Origin: Cyanobacteriota bacterium
Lineage (GTDB): Bacteria; Cyanobacteriota; Cyanobacteriia; CACIAM-69d
Length of the DNA stretch: 64,000 nt
Direction: 5' to 3'
Assembly: GCA_022402445.1 (NCBI GenBank)
Contig: JAKRSF010000003.1
Coordinates: forward strand, 124,001 to 188,000
Made by a program: the position numbers and the translations under genes. Positions within the stretch are counted from its first letter, which is position 1, and each line of letters starts with the position of its first letter. Shown here piece after piece: positions 29,252-38,637 of this stretch. The notes under the pieces were generated by a model. It had not been told where the DNA came from. It searched no databases and saw only the letters and a list, made by a program, of their open reading frames with translations.

Positions 29252-30967
<1,716 letters not shown>

Positions 30968-30998
30968 ACCTTGCACACGATGATGGGGGGCCTAGGCC

Positions 30999-31643
30999 AT
31001 GGGTTCTAAGCGGGCGACGGTGGTGGTGCTGGGGATTTGCGTCGGCGCGATCGCGGTGACGGCCTATGGCCTGGGGGGGCTCGATGGGGAGGTGCTGCGG
31101 GCGTCCATTGCCCGGTGGGGGGCGATCGCGCCGATTGCCTACATGGGCATTTATGTGATTGTGACGCTGCTGGTGCTGCCCTCGACGGCCCTGAATTTGT
31201 TGGGGGGGGCGCTGTTTGGGGCGGTTTGGGGGACGGTTTGGACGACGATCGCGGCGATCGCGGCGGCGATGGTTGCCTTTGGCCTCAGTCGCCATTGGGC
31301 GCGGCCGATGTTTGAACGGCGGCTGGAGGGGCGCTGGCAGGCGATGGATGCGGAACTGCGGCGCGATGGCTGGCTCTATTTGCTGGCCCTGCGGCTGCTG
31401 CCGATTTTGCCCTACGGTTTAGTCAATTTCACGGCGGGACTGACGGCGATTTCCTGGCGGGATTATGGCCTCGCGACGGTGTTGGGGACGATGCCGGGGG
31501 TGCTGCCGTTTGTGATGTTGGGCAGTGCGGGGGCGACGGTGGCCGATCGCGGGGAGGTGTGGCCGGTGCTGGGGGCGTTGGGGGCGATCGCTCTGCTGCT
31601 GATCGGGGGGGCGCAATATCGGCGGGCGCGATCGCGGGATTGA
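30999..31643 (+). CDS. TVP38/TMEM64-family (DedA-like) membrane protein
   Basis: The 214-residue integral membrane protein has about five to six hydrophobic helices. The family motif region is LPSTALNLLGGALFGAVWGT and the arginine-containing RLLPILPYGLVNFTAGLT, the conserved re-entrant-loop residues of the VTT domain. The superfamily includes lipid scramblases and flippases, so a role in envelope lipid handling is plausible but not shown. Start ATG at 30999, 31 bases after pyrG, so read-through from pyrG is possible. Confidence 0.88.
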   Translation: MGSKRATVVVLGICVGAIAVTAYGLGGLDGEVLRASIARWGAIAPIAYMGIYVIVTLLVLPSTALNLLGGALFGAVWGTVWTTIAAIAAAMVAFGLSRHWARPMFERRLEGRWQAMDAELRRDGWLYLLALRLLPILPYGLVNFTAGLTAISWRDYGLATVLGTMPGVLPFVMLGSAGATVADRGEVWPVLGALGAIALLLIGGAQYRRARSRD

Positions 31644-31713
31644 CGGGCGATCGCGTCAGTAGACTGGGAACAGCGTCCAAGAGCAGCCATAGGAGGTTTT
31701 GAGCCACACGACA

Positions 31714-32046
31714 ATGCTTGAAGTTCGTCGCTATATTACAAAGCAGGGCCGAATTCCCCTTGCGGAATGGTTAGACAGTTTCCGCGATCGCAAAATCCGA
31801 CAGCGCATCCAAAATCGATTATTGCGTTTAGAGGCGGGCAATCTTGGGGACTGTAAATCCCTAGGGCAAGGGCTCTGGGAACTGCGTTTAGATTTTGGTT
31901 CAGGCTATCGAATTTACTACGGTCAAATTGGATTAGTGATTATCTTGCTGCTTTGTGCGGGGGATAAAAGCAGTCAATCACGCGACATCGAGCTAGCCCG
32001 TAGCTACTGGAGGGAATATGAAAGCCGCCGCACGGATGATGGATGA
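31714..32046 (+). CDS. RelE/HigB-like toxin of the phage Gp49-like family
   Basis: About 110 residues from the ATG at 31714. The fold signature of this RelE subfamily is clear: LEVRRYITKQGRIPLAEWLD at the start, RIQNRLLRLEAGNLGD, then LWELRLDFGSGYRIYYG, and the C-terminal SRDIELARSYWREYE. These toxins cleave translated mRNA. A perfect AGGAGG at 31691 lies oddly far (17 bases) from this ATG and too close to a TTG at 31699, so the true start is uncertain. It overlaps its downstream partner by 29 bases, typical of toxin-antitoxin pairs with toxin first. Confidence 0.85.
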   Translation: MLEVRRYITKQGRIPLAEWLDSFRDRKIRQRIQNRLLRLEAGNLGDCKSLGQGLWELRLDFGSGYRIYYGQIGLVIILLLCAGDKSSQSRDIELARSYWREYESRRTDDG

Positions 32047-32353
32047 GGCAACGAGCGATCGCTGGTTTGATGCTTTGGTTGAATCGCTTCAAGATCCCGA
32101 TGAAGTTATCGCCTGTCTAGAGGTTTTGCTAGAGGAAACTGAGGAGGATCCGGCGGTGCGCGATCGCGCCTTTGTGCGGGCGATGGCGGCGGTGACGGAG
32201 GGGCAAATTGCAGCGGGCCGTTGTTCTGAGGCGGCGCGGGATGCTTTGCAGCGGTTCGAGCAGGGTTTGGCCCAGCCGGGGACTGGAATTATTTACGCTT
32301 GGGTGGATTGGTTACGGGCGATCGGCTTTGGTTTTGTGATTCAACGGGCATAA
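32018..32353 (+). CDS. Putative antitoxin partner of the RelE-like toxin
   Basis: The 111-residue acidic protein overlaps the toxin gene by 29 bases. Its first half (SLQDPDEVIACLEVLLEETE) resembles the N-terminus of the addiction-module antidote proteins that normally accompany this toxin type. The second half, where a Cro-type helix-turn-helix is expected, reads instead GQIAAGRCSEAARDALQRFE and does not look like a DNA-binding helix-turn-helix. It may be a divergent antitoxin, a degenerate copy, or a different family. Role assigned from position. Confidence 0.6.
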   Translation: MKAAARMMDEATSDRWFDALVESLQDPDEVIACLEVLLEETEEDPAVRDRAFVRAMAAVTEGQIAAGRCSEAARDALQRFEQGLAQPGTGIIYAWVDWLRAIGFGFVIQRA

Positions 32354-32411
32354 ACGTCAGCCATGGGCAACGGGCGCGATCGCGGGATTAGGGGCGATCG
32401 CGCGGGTGGTC

Positions 32412-32666
32412 CTAGGCGAGATGGAGCAGGCGGCGCATGAGGGAAATGAATTTGCCGGTTTTGGCGGCGGGCTGAAGGGGGCTCCATTCATAGAGTTGGG
32501 CAAAGCCGCGCAGTTGTAGGACGCGCTGGGTATTGGCGATCGCGTTTGGACTGCCGATGAGGGTGATTTCGATCCACTCACGACCGTCGGCGCGCGGGGC
32601 GGTGCGATCGCAGGGGACGGCGCGATCGGTGGTTTCGAGGGTCTGGATAAAGCCTTTGGGTTCCAT
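32412..32666 (-). CDS. Small conserved cyanobacterial hypothetical protein
   Basis: The 84-residue protein starts MEPKGFIQTLETTDRAV and contains WIEITLIGSPNAIANTQRVL, followed by LYEWSPL and a C-terminal LMRRLLHL. I recall short cyanobacterial proteins with the same pattern, but no function. No membrane segment or cysteines. It lies convergent to the toxin pair inside the accessory region. Confidence 0.65.
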   Translation of the reverse strand: MEPKGFIQTLETTDRAVPCDRTAPRADGREWIEITLIGSPNAIANTQRVLQLRGFAQLYEWSPLQPAAKTGKFISLMRRLLHLA

Positions 32667-32845
32667 TGGAAACCTCCCATAGTTGAGAAAAACTTCCGAG
32701 CAGCATGAAGCGACCGAACAGCAAGGGCTTCGTTCGGCAGAGGTCAGGGCTCGTCAGTCATTCGTGTGACGATCGATTATAGGCCGATATGGCACGCAGT
32801 TGAACGACATTTACCCCGTTATGGAACTCTGACAGGATTGAGGGC

Positions 32846-33097
32846 ATGGGAAGATCCAGTGCGGCCCTCCGTCAGGTGTTACGGAGCTATGGCATCAGTC
32901 AAAATAAGTTGGCCGTGACCATGGGCATCGAGCGGGCCACGGTTTATAAGTGGTATCACGAGGAGCGCGACCCCAGCGGTGAGACGATCGAGCGCATTGT
33001 TCGGGCGTTGATCGTGCTTAACCCGGAGGCGGCGCGGGCGTTTATTCAGGCGTTTCTTAGTGATTTAGTGGATGGCTGCGACACCCTTGAGGCTTGA
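32846..33097 (+). CDS. XRE-family helix-turn-helix regulator
   Basis: The 83-residue protein is a Cro/cI-type DNA-binding domain: LRSYGISQNKLAVTMGIERA is the helix-turn-helix with the recognition helix RATVYKWYHE, followed by SGETIERIVRALIVL. It is small enough to be a stand-alone repressor or antitoxin. A truncated tandem copy follows directly at 33104. It borders an AT-rich insertion, so it may mark the edge of a mobile segment. Confidence 0.85.
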   Translation: MGRSSAALRQVLRSYGISQNKLAVTMGIERATVYKWYHEERDPSGETIERIVRALIVLNPEAARAFIQAFLSDLVDGCDTLEA

Positions 33098-33103
33098 GAT
33101 GTC

Positions 33104-33202
33104 ATGGGAAGATCCAGTGCGGCTCTCCGACAGGTACTAAAAACCTACGGCATTAGACAAAAGGTGACCCATGCAAAAAACAAAATTTTCTCTAAGACTT
33201 AA
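33104..33202 (+). pseudogene. Truncated tandem copy of the XRE regulator
   Basis: The reading frame starts with the same codons as the gene at 32846: MGRSSAALRQVL, then KTYGIRQ in place of RSYGISQ. After about 20 codons the similarity stops and the frame ends at 33202. The break coincides with the switch to AT-rich sequence, so an insertion or recombination event replaced the rest of this copy. A 32-residue peptide could still be made, but a functional regulator could not. Confidence 0.8.
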
Positions 33203-33313
33203 GTACTATTGCCATAGATTAGCAAAGAATTGTTTTGAGCTACACAAAAGAATAAAATCTTGGGATATATTCTAGGCTGAAAAGGAGTAAATTTCTCACA
33301 GCCAAGCTCAGCC

Positions 33314-34438
33314 ATGAACTTCTTCAGCATAGTATTTATTCTGTTGGTTAGCTGGTTTTTTACTGGATCATTTGCAGGATTCAAGCGCAAAGATATTTTT
33401 CTATTTTGGAAAAAAAACAAGAGAAATATAGATATCATTGTATTTTACTGGACAACATGCATCGTCTTATTCATCACATTTCAAGGATTTCATATATGGC
33501 AAAATTCAAAAGCCTTAGGTCAAGAGGTTTTTCGTTTATCAGAAATGGTAGACAGTGCATTTAAAGAAGAAGATTATAGTGGATTTTCGACATTACTTTC
33601 TAGATTGAAATCTGCCAGAGACAAGCTTGAAGAGTCAAGTCCCTACATTGTTGAAATTGCTTCGGGAACTTCTAATGTACAAAAAACAGTTCAGAAAAAT
33701 CTAGAAATCGTTGAACAAGAAGAACAGAATGCACGATATTTCAGTGATGCGAAACTTGCCTTGTCTACTGCTGTTAGGCAGGACAAATTTTCTTCAAATG
33801 AAGAAATAGAAAGATTCATAGTGTCTATGCAAGGTGCTGTAGATATTCTAAAGAAAATACCGACTGAAAGCCTTCTTTATTCAGGATCACAGAAGATTTT
33901 AGAAGATGCTGAAGAACGGCTAAACTATTTCGTGGAGCTATTAGCGTGGGAAAAATCCAACCAAAGTCAGTACGACACCATCGTTGAAGCTGCTGATCTA
34001 TTAGTTGTTGCAACTAGAGATAATATTCTTAGTCTTCGAGAAATTCAGTCAATACTGGATGTTCATTCAAAATTGATAACGATGTTACAGGAAAGATTAG
34101 ATCCTGACTCAATGACTTATGAGCTTTTCAAAACCAGACTGTCATCTTATCTAAAAGACAAAGTTGAGTTAGAAAAAATCATAAAAAAGGAAGAGGAAGA
34201 GCAACGAAATTGCCCCATTGCTCCAGGTCAATGTCCCAGTGTGTTAAGTTTCCGATTCTCAACCTTTGAGGATTCAAAGGAATTATACCTGTCTCCATCT
34301 AGATCAAGCAGTCGTATGGGGTGTTTATGCCCTTATGATCTTAGAGAAGATGGATCTGTGTGTGGCAGCAGTTCAGCTTACTCTCAGCCAGGAGGTGATG
34401 CTCCGCGATGCTACACCTCAAAGCCAATGGCTCGGTAA
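33314..34438 (+). CDS. Foreign-looking membrane-anchored coiled-coil protein with Cys-rich tail
   Basis: The 374-residue protein has two N-terminal membrane helices (about 5-22 and 42-58), then a long, Glu/Lys-rich helical region (about 65-310) likely to form coiled coils. The C-terminus carries a compact Cys/Gly motif: MGCLCPYDLREDGSVCGSSS, then AYSQPGGDAPRCY (about 335-367). The CPYD...CG..SAYS.PGG..P.CY pattern occurs at the ends of unrelated bacterial proteins in my memory and may be a small metal-binding or attachment module. Codon use is AT-rich and HIP1 is absent, unlike every neighbour, which points to recent transfer. Function unknown. Confidence 0.75.
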   Translation: MNFFSIVFILLVSWFFTGSFAGFKRKDIFLFWKKNKRNIDIIVFYWTTCIVLFITFQGFHIWQNSKALGQEVFRLSEMVDSAFKEEDYSGFSTLLSRLKSARDKLEESSPYIVEIASGTSNVQKTVQKNLEIVEQEEQNARYFSDAKLALSTAVRQDKFSSNEEIERFIVSMQGAVDILKKIPTESLLYSGSQKILEDAEERLNYFVELLAWEKSNQSQYDTIVEAADLLVVATRDNILSLREIQSILDVHSKLITMLQERLDPDSMTYELFKTRLSSYLKDKVELEKIIKKEEEEQRNCPIAPGQCPSVLSFRFSTFEDSKELYLSPSRSSSRMGCLCPYDLREDGSVCGSSSAYSQPGGDAPRCYTSKPMAR

Positions 34439-34771
34439 CTATCAATCAAAATCGGGGGGGGATCCGCCGCCACAACACGACATCTACTTAATAGCCCCAT
34501 CAAGAACCATCGCGATCGCGCCGCCCTACCACACACACCGGCCTACATTGAATGGATACGGTGCGTTCGCAAAATCAGAAATTTCAGCCAAATCGTCACC
34601 TTTGCGAACGGCACCCTACCGTTGTCGGCCAGTATCATTCATCCCCGCGATCGCGCAGTGCAACAACACCTCCCTCCACCCAAAGATCTGCGCTACCGTT
34701 AGAACAACGCCACACCAGCCTCCCCGCCCTTCAATCAAGCTGCGCAAGTCTTTGCACCGGAGGTCACCCCC
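34439..34771. other. Intergenic region with MITE-like element upstream of vapBC
   Basis: GC content returns to the chromosomal level and HIP1 sites reappear. Apart from the palindromic element at 34560-34621 and the ribosome-binding site GGAGGT before vapB, nothing is recognised. Confidence 0.5.
34560..34621. repeat. MITE-like palindromic element, copy 2
   Basis: GGTGCGTTCGCAAA at 34560-34573 pairs with TTTGCGAACGGCACC at 34601-34615 (one bulged base), followed by CTACCG. The ends match the element at 20262-20321, while the centres differ. Inverted repeats sharing GGTGCGTTCG and CTACCG in two spacers suggest a common mobile origin. Confidence 0.6.
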
Positions 34772-35017
34772 ATGGAACGAGTCGAAATTATCAAGCAAGA
34801 TCAAGGCTGGAGCCTCACTTTGCCCCAATCCATTGACTTTCTTGGCGAAGCAGTCTACCTCAAACCCCTCGGGAGCGCCCTAGTCTTGCTGCCCGCCGCT
34901 AACCCTTGGCAAATCCTATGGGAAAGCCTTACCCTCTTTTCCGACGATTGTTTTGAGGATTGGCCCGAGATACGCCCCCAAGATTTGCCCCAGGAACGCG
35001 AGGATTTATTTCCGTGA
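34772..35017 (+). CDS. vapB: VapB-type antitoxin
   Basis: The 81-residue protein begins MERVEIIKQDQGWSLTLPQS, a short N-terminal strand pattern compatible with an AbrB/SpoVT-like swapped-hairpin DNA-binding fold, and ends with an acidic tail (DDCFEDWPEIRPQDLPQERE) expected to wrap the toxin. Its stop codon overlaps the vapC GTG start (GTGA), the usual translational coupling of vapBC. A GGAGGT precedes the ATG. The antitoxin call rests chiefly on the partner. Confidence 0.8.
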   Translation: MERVEIIKQDQGWSLTLPQSIDFLGEAVYLKPLGSALVLLPAANPWQILWESLTLFSDDCFEDWPEIRPQDLPQEREDLFP

Positions 35018-35424
35018 AATTTCTCCTGGATACCAATATCTGCGTTTACTTGATCAAACACAAACCACCCCAGGTCATTGAACGCTTTCGGGCCTGTGAA
35101 CTGGGTGACATTGCAATCTCTAGCATTACCGTCGCCGAACTTGACTACGGCATTGCCAAAAGTCAGCAGCGCGATCGCAACCAAGCTGCCCTAGATCGTT
35201 TCCTGTTGCCTTTAGTCATTGTTCCCTTTGATCGCGCCGCCAGCTATCAGTACGGCAACCTACGCCATAGCCTTGAACGCCAAGGTCAGCCGATTGGCAA
35301 TATGGATCTCTTGATTGCGGCCCATGCCCTCAGTTTGAGCTTGACCGTTGTGACCAACAATGTCCGTGAGTTCAGCCGGGTGCCCCATCTGCCCTTGCAA
35401 AATTGGGCGGAAACCTTAAATTGA
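35014..35424 (+). CDS. vapC: VapC-type PIN-domain ribonuclease toxin
   Basis: The 136-residue PIN domain starts at a GTG (35014) to give VKFLLDTNICVYLIK. The metal-binding acids are visible: Asp in LLDTN, Glu in VAELDYG, Asp in GNMDLLIAAHA and the downstream TNNVREF. VapC toxins cut tRNA or rRNA. The frame is open upstream to 34960, but that overlaps vapB and is not the start. The start overlaps the vapB stop by 3 bases. Confidence 0.92.
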   Translation: MKFLLDTNICVYLIKHKPPQVIERFRACELGDIAISSITVAELDYGIAKSQQRDRNQAALDRFLLPLVIVPFDRAASYQYGNLRHSLERQGQPIGNMDLLIAAHALSLSLTVVTNNVREFSRVPHLPLQNWAETLN

Positions 35425-35537
35425 CCATTCATAACCAATAGGCACAGGGCATCCCCCGCGATCGCCCCCATGGGTTAGGATCAGGCGAACATTGCGAAAC
35501 GTAACAATCGCAGCAGCCACCCATATTCCAAACGCCC

Positions 35538-35954
35538 ATGGACTCCTCCTATCTCTATCCCGGCGAACTCATCCCCCCCGTCACGGTGGTGATCATCTCG
35601 ACCATCTTCGCCGTCTCCTTCGGCCTCGTCTTCAAAGACATGCTCGAATACCAGGTGGGCCGCTGGCAGATCAACCGCGCCACCCAGCGCACCGTCGAGT
35701 ACAAAAACCCGCAACTGCGCCTCGCCTTCCTGGGCATGTCCGCCTTCACCTTCATGGCCATGGGCTCCAGCCTCCATGTGCTGGGCTTCTTCACCACCCT
35801 GGCCTACGGCGTCGGCGCAGTTGTCGTCGTCCCCACCGCCCTATTCATCTGGTTCCAGTTGGGCTCCATGTTTGAACTGATGGTGTCCGGGGGCTCCGCC
35901 GCGATCGACATCGATGAATACTTCGCCGCGACGAAACCCAATTCCACCAAGTAA
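35538..35954 (+). CDS. Conserved hypothetical cyanobacterial membrane protein
   Basis: The 138-residue protein has three predicted membrane helices (about 12-30, 62-82 and 85-112), with GELIPPVTVVIISTIFAVSF first and GVGAVVVVPTALFIWFQLG last, and an acidic soluble C-terminus (IDIDEYFAATKPNSTK). It is resident by codon use. I do not recognise the family. A partial hairpin lies downstream around 36003-36025. Confidence 0.7.
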   Translation: MDSSYLYPGELIPPVTVVIISTIFAVSFGLVFKDMLEYQVGRWQINRATQRTVEYKNPQLRLAFLGMSAFTFMAMGSSLHVLGFFTTLAYGVGAVVVVPTALFIWFQLGSMFELMVSGGSAAIDIDEYFAATKPNSTK

Positions 35955-36002
35955 CCCAGCCGCCGCCACCCCAGCAAAACCGGTGGGGTAAACCGATGGG
36001 GC

Positions 36003-36025
36003 AAGGAGTTTAATCAACCCCTTGT
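36003..36025. terminator. Possible terminator hairpin between convergent genes
   Basis: CAAGGAGTT and AACCCCTTG pair (one A-C mismatch) around TAATC, followed by TCTTG. It lies between the convergent membrane protein and epimerase. No long U-run, so confidence is limited. Confidence 0.4.
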
Positions 36026-36088
36026 CTTGATCGTTGGGGTGCGATCGCGCGATCGCCTCCCCCACCAACCATCAACCGAGCAACCTCG

Positions 36089-37036
36089 CTAGTAGATCGA
36101 CTTCACCCACTCCCACTCCTGGGCAAGGCCATCCGCCAGGGACACCTGGGGGTCATAGCCCAGAATCGACCTGGCCTTGGTCACATCAGCGGACGTGTGG
36201 CGGGCATCCCCCATGGCATTGCCCTGAAAATCCTTTTTGATCGGCTGACCCACGATCGCCTCCATCGTCGCCAGCACCTCCATCAACACCACCCGACTGC
36301 CGCCGCCAATATTAAAGACCTGGCCGATCGCCTCGGGCACCGCCCCCGCCAGCAAATTCGCCGCCACCGCATCGGCAATGAACGTAAAATCACGGGTCTG
36401 CTGGCCGTCCCCATAGATGGGAATCGCGCGATCGTCCAGGACCGCCTTGAAAAATTTATGGAACGCCATATCGGGCCGCTGGCGGGGACCGTACACCGTG
36501 AAATAGCGCAGGGCCGTAACGGGCACATTGAAATTTTGGTGGTAGAGCCAGCAGAGGCGTTCGGCGGCCAGCTTCGTGATGCCATAGGGGGAAACCGGTT
36601 GCGGGCAGAGGGTTTCCGGGGTGGGCATGGTTTCCGCGTTGCCATAGACCGACGACGTGGACGCATAGACCAGCCGCTGGAGATCCGGGGCGCTTTTGGC
36701 CGCCTCTAGGATGATTTGGGTGGCGTTGAGGTTCCGTTCCGTATAGTCCCGGAAGCCGCTGCCCCAACTGGCCCGCACCCCCGCCTGGGCCGCCTGGTGA
36801 TAGATTTCGCTGACGCCATTAAGCAGGGTGGGCCAATCGAGGGTTTGGATGTCCTCTTCGAGGAGGGTGAAGCGATCGCGTCCAAGCAGCCCCGACACAT
36901 TGCGGCGTTTGAAGGTGGGGTCGTAATAATCATTGAAATGGTCGATGCCGATGACGCGATCGCCGCGATCGAGGAGCGCTTCCGCCAGGTGGGAGCCAAT
37001 GAATCCGCCGACGCCCGTTACGATGACAGTTCCCAT
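36089..37036 (-). CDS. NAD-dependent epimerase, UDP-glucuronate 4-epimerase-like
   Basis: The 315-residue protein is an extended short-chain dehydrogenase. The N-terminal NAD motif is TGVGGFIGSHLAEAL. The active-site triad shows STSSVYGN with the Ser/Thr and YGITK (Tyr-x3-Lys). IDHFNDYYDPTFKRRN, QAGVRASW and RYFTVYGPRQRPDMAF resemble UDP-glucuronate 4-epimerases of capsule synthesis. Such enzymes make UDP-galacturonate for surface polysaccharides. Exact substrate is inference. It diverges from purD. Confidence 0.9.
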   Translation of the reverse strand: MGTVIVTGVGGFIGSHLAEALLDRGDRVIGIDHFNDYYDPTFKRRNVSGLLGRDRFTLLEEDIQTLDWPTLLNGVSEIYHQAAQAGVRASWGSGFRDYTERNLNATQIILEAAKSAPDLQRLVYASTSSVYGNAETMPTPETLCPQPVSPYGITKLAAERLCWLYHQNFNVPVTALRYFTVYGPRQRPDMAFHKFFKAVLDDRAIPIYGDGQQTRDFTFIADAVAANLLAGAVPEAIGQVFNIGGGSRVVLMEVLATMEAIVGQPIKKDFQGNAMGDARHTSADVTKARSILGYDPQVSLADGLAQEWEWVKSIY

Positions 37037-37299
37037 GCGCGTTCTATTCCTTTTGAGTCCTTAGCTGACGGTTTCCGATCATTTCGGTCATTCCTATCTT
37101 GGCCCAATCCCCCAGGAACGCGGCTCCCCAGGTCAGAACGGACGCCAGATCGGGACACAGATCCGGGTGTTCCCCATTGCCCCAGTGACAAATCATCCCC
37201 AATAATGCACGGTACCCGCGCGATCGCGGCCCTCGGGGGCGAGGCCCCCACCGATACCCCGAATTGAGAGTAATCGCATCCGTTGAGAGGAAGGCATCC

Positions 37300-38637
37300 G
37301 TGAGAGTTTTAGTTGTGGGCAATGGTGGCCGGGAACACGCGATCGCCTGGACACTGCTGCAATCGCCGAAGGTGACGCGGGTCTACTGCATCCCCGGCAA
37401 CGGCGGCACGGCCACCCTGGCGCGATGTGAGAATGCCAATATGCGGGTGGATGACTTCGAGGGCATCTGCCGGTTTGCGGTGACCCAGGGGGTGGCCTTT
37501 GCGATTATTGGCCCGGAGGCACCGTTGGCGGCGGGTTTGGCGGATGAGTTGCGATCGCAGTCTATTCCTGTGTTTGGGCCGGGGCGCGACGGGGCACAGT
37601 TGGAGGCCAGTAAGCAATGGGCCAAGGAACTGATGGCCCAGGCAAATATCCCCACGGCGGCGTCCGCTAGCTTCACGGATGCGGCGGCGGCCAAAGCCTA
37701 TGTGCAACAGCAGGGGGCTCCGATCGTCATTAAGGCCGATGGCCTCGCCTCCGGGAAAGGGGTGACCGTCGCGATGGAGATTGAGACCGCGATCGCGGCG
37801 ATCGACGAGAGTTTCAGCGGCAAATTCGGCGCGGCGGGCCAGCAGGTGCTCATCGAAGAATTTATGGAGGGCAAGGAAGTGTCGGTCCTGGCCCTGACGG
37901 ACGGCCAAACCATCCGCCCCCTCCTGCCCGCCCAGGATCACAAGCGCATCGGCGAGGGCGATCAGGGACCAAATACCGGCGGCATGGGGGCCTACGCTCC
38001 GGCCCCGTTGGCGACGCCCGCCCTGATGGAGCGCGTCCAGCGGGAAATCCTGGAACCCACCGTGGCGGCCCTGCGCGATCGCGGCATTGACTACTGCGGC
38101 GTCGTGTATGCGGGGTTGATGATCACCCCCAGCGGCGATCCGAAGGTGGTGGAATTTAACTGCCGCTTCGGCGATCCGGAAACCCAGGTGGTCCTGCCCC
38201 TGCTGGCGACGCCCCTCCATGAGGTGCTGCAAGCCTGCATCGAAAAGCGCCTCGCCGCCCTGCCCCCCTTCGCCTGGAAGGACGCCGTGGCCGGATGCGT
38301 CGTCATGGCCGCCGGGGGCTATCCCGGCCCCTTCACCAAAGGGCAAACCATCCACGGCCTCGATGGGCTCGATGGCAATGGCGATCGCGCGATCGCCTTC
38401 CACGCGGGCACCAAGCGCCAGAGCAGCGCCCCCAACTCCCCCATCCTCACCGACGGGGGCCGCGTCCTGGCCGTCACCAGCCTCGGCGCGGATTTCGATG
38501 ACGCCTTTGATCGGGCCTACCGCGCGATCGCCCAAATCCAGTTCGACGGAGCCTATTACCGTCGCGACATAGCCAATCAGGTAAGATCGTCCGTAAACCT
38601 TGCCCCCGATCGCGATGGAGTTGCTGAAGACGCTTAG
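37300..38637 (+). CDS. purD: Phosphoribosylamine-glycine ligase
   Basis: PurD makes glycinamide ribonucleotide, the second step of purine synthesis. The protein is 445 residues from the GTG at 37300 (VRVLVVGNGGREHAIAWTLL), chosen over the upstream TTG at 37264 because it fits the family N-terminus and GAGAGGAAG precedes it. ATP-grasp motifs include GAPIVIKADGLASGKGVTVA, GPNTGGMGAYAPAPL and EFNCRFGDPETQ. Its last 23 bases overlap the start of nblS, so the two are probably translated from one message. Confidence 0.97.
   Translation: MRVLVVGNGGREHAIAWTLLQSPKVTRVYCIPGNGGTATLARCENANMRVDDFEGICRFAVTQGVAFAIIGPEAPLAAGLADELRSQSIPVFGPGRDGAQLEASKQWAKELMAQANIPTAASASFTDAAAAKAYVQQQGAPIVIKADGLASGKGVTVAMEIETAIAAIDESFSGKFGAAGQQVLIEEFMEGKEVSVLALTDGQTIRPLLPAQDHKRIGEGDQGPNTGGMGAYAPAPLATPALMERVQREILEPTVAALRDRGIDYCGVVYAGLMITPSGDPKVVEFNCRFGDPETQVVLPLLATPLHEVLQACIEKRLAALPPFAWKDAVAGCVVMAAGGYPGPFTKGQTIHGLDGLDGNGDRAIAFHAGTKRQSSAPNSPILTDGGRVLAVTSLGADFDDAFDRAYRAIAQIQFDGAYYRRDIANQVRSSVNLAPDRDGVAEDA

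Noticed and set aside
33199-33438. A 79-residue minus-strand frame at the island edge
   Set aside because: It overlaps the start of the better-supported AT-rich membrane protein gene; AT-rich DNA gives such frames by chance, and it lacks a ribosome-binding site and motif.
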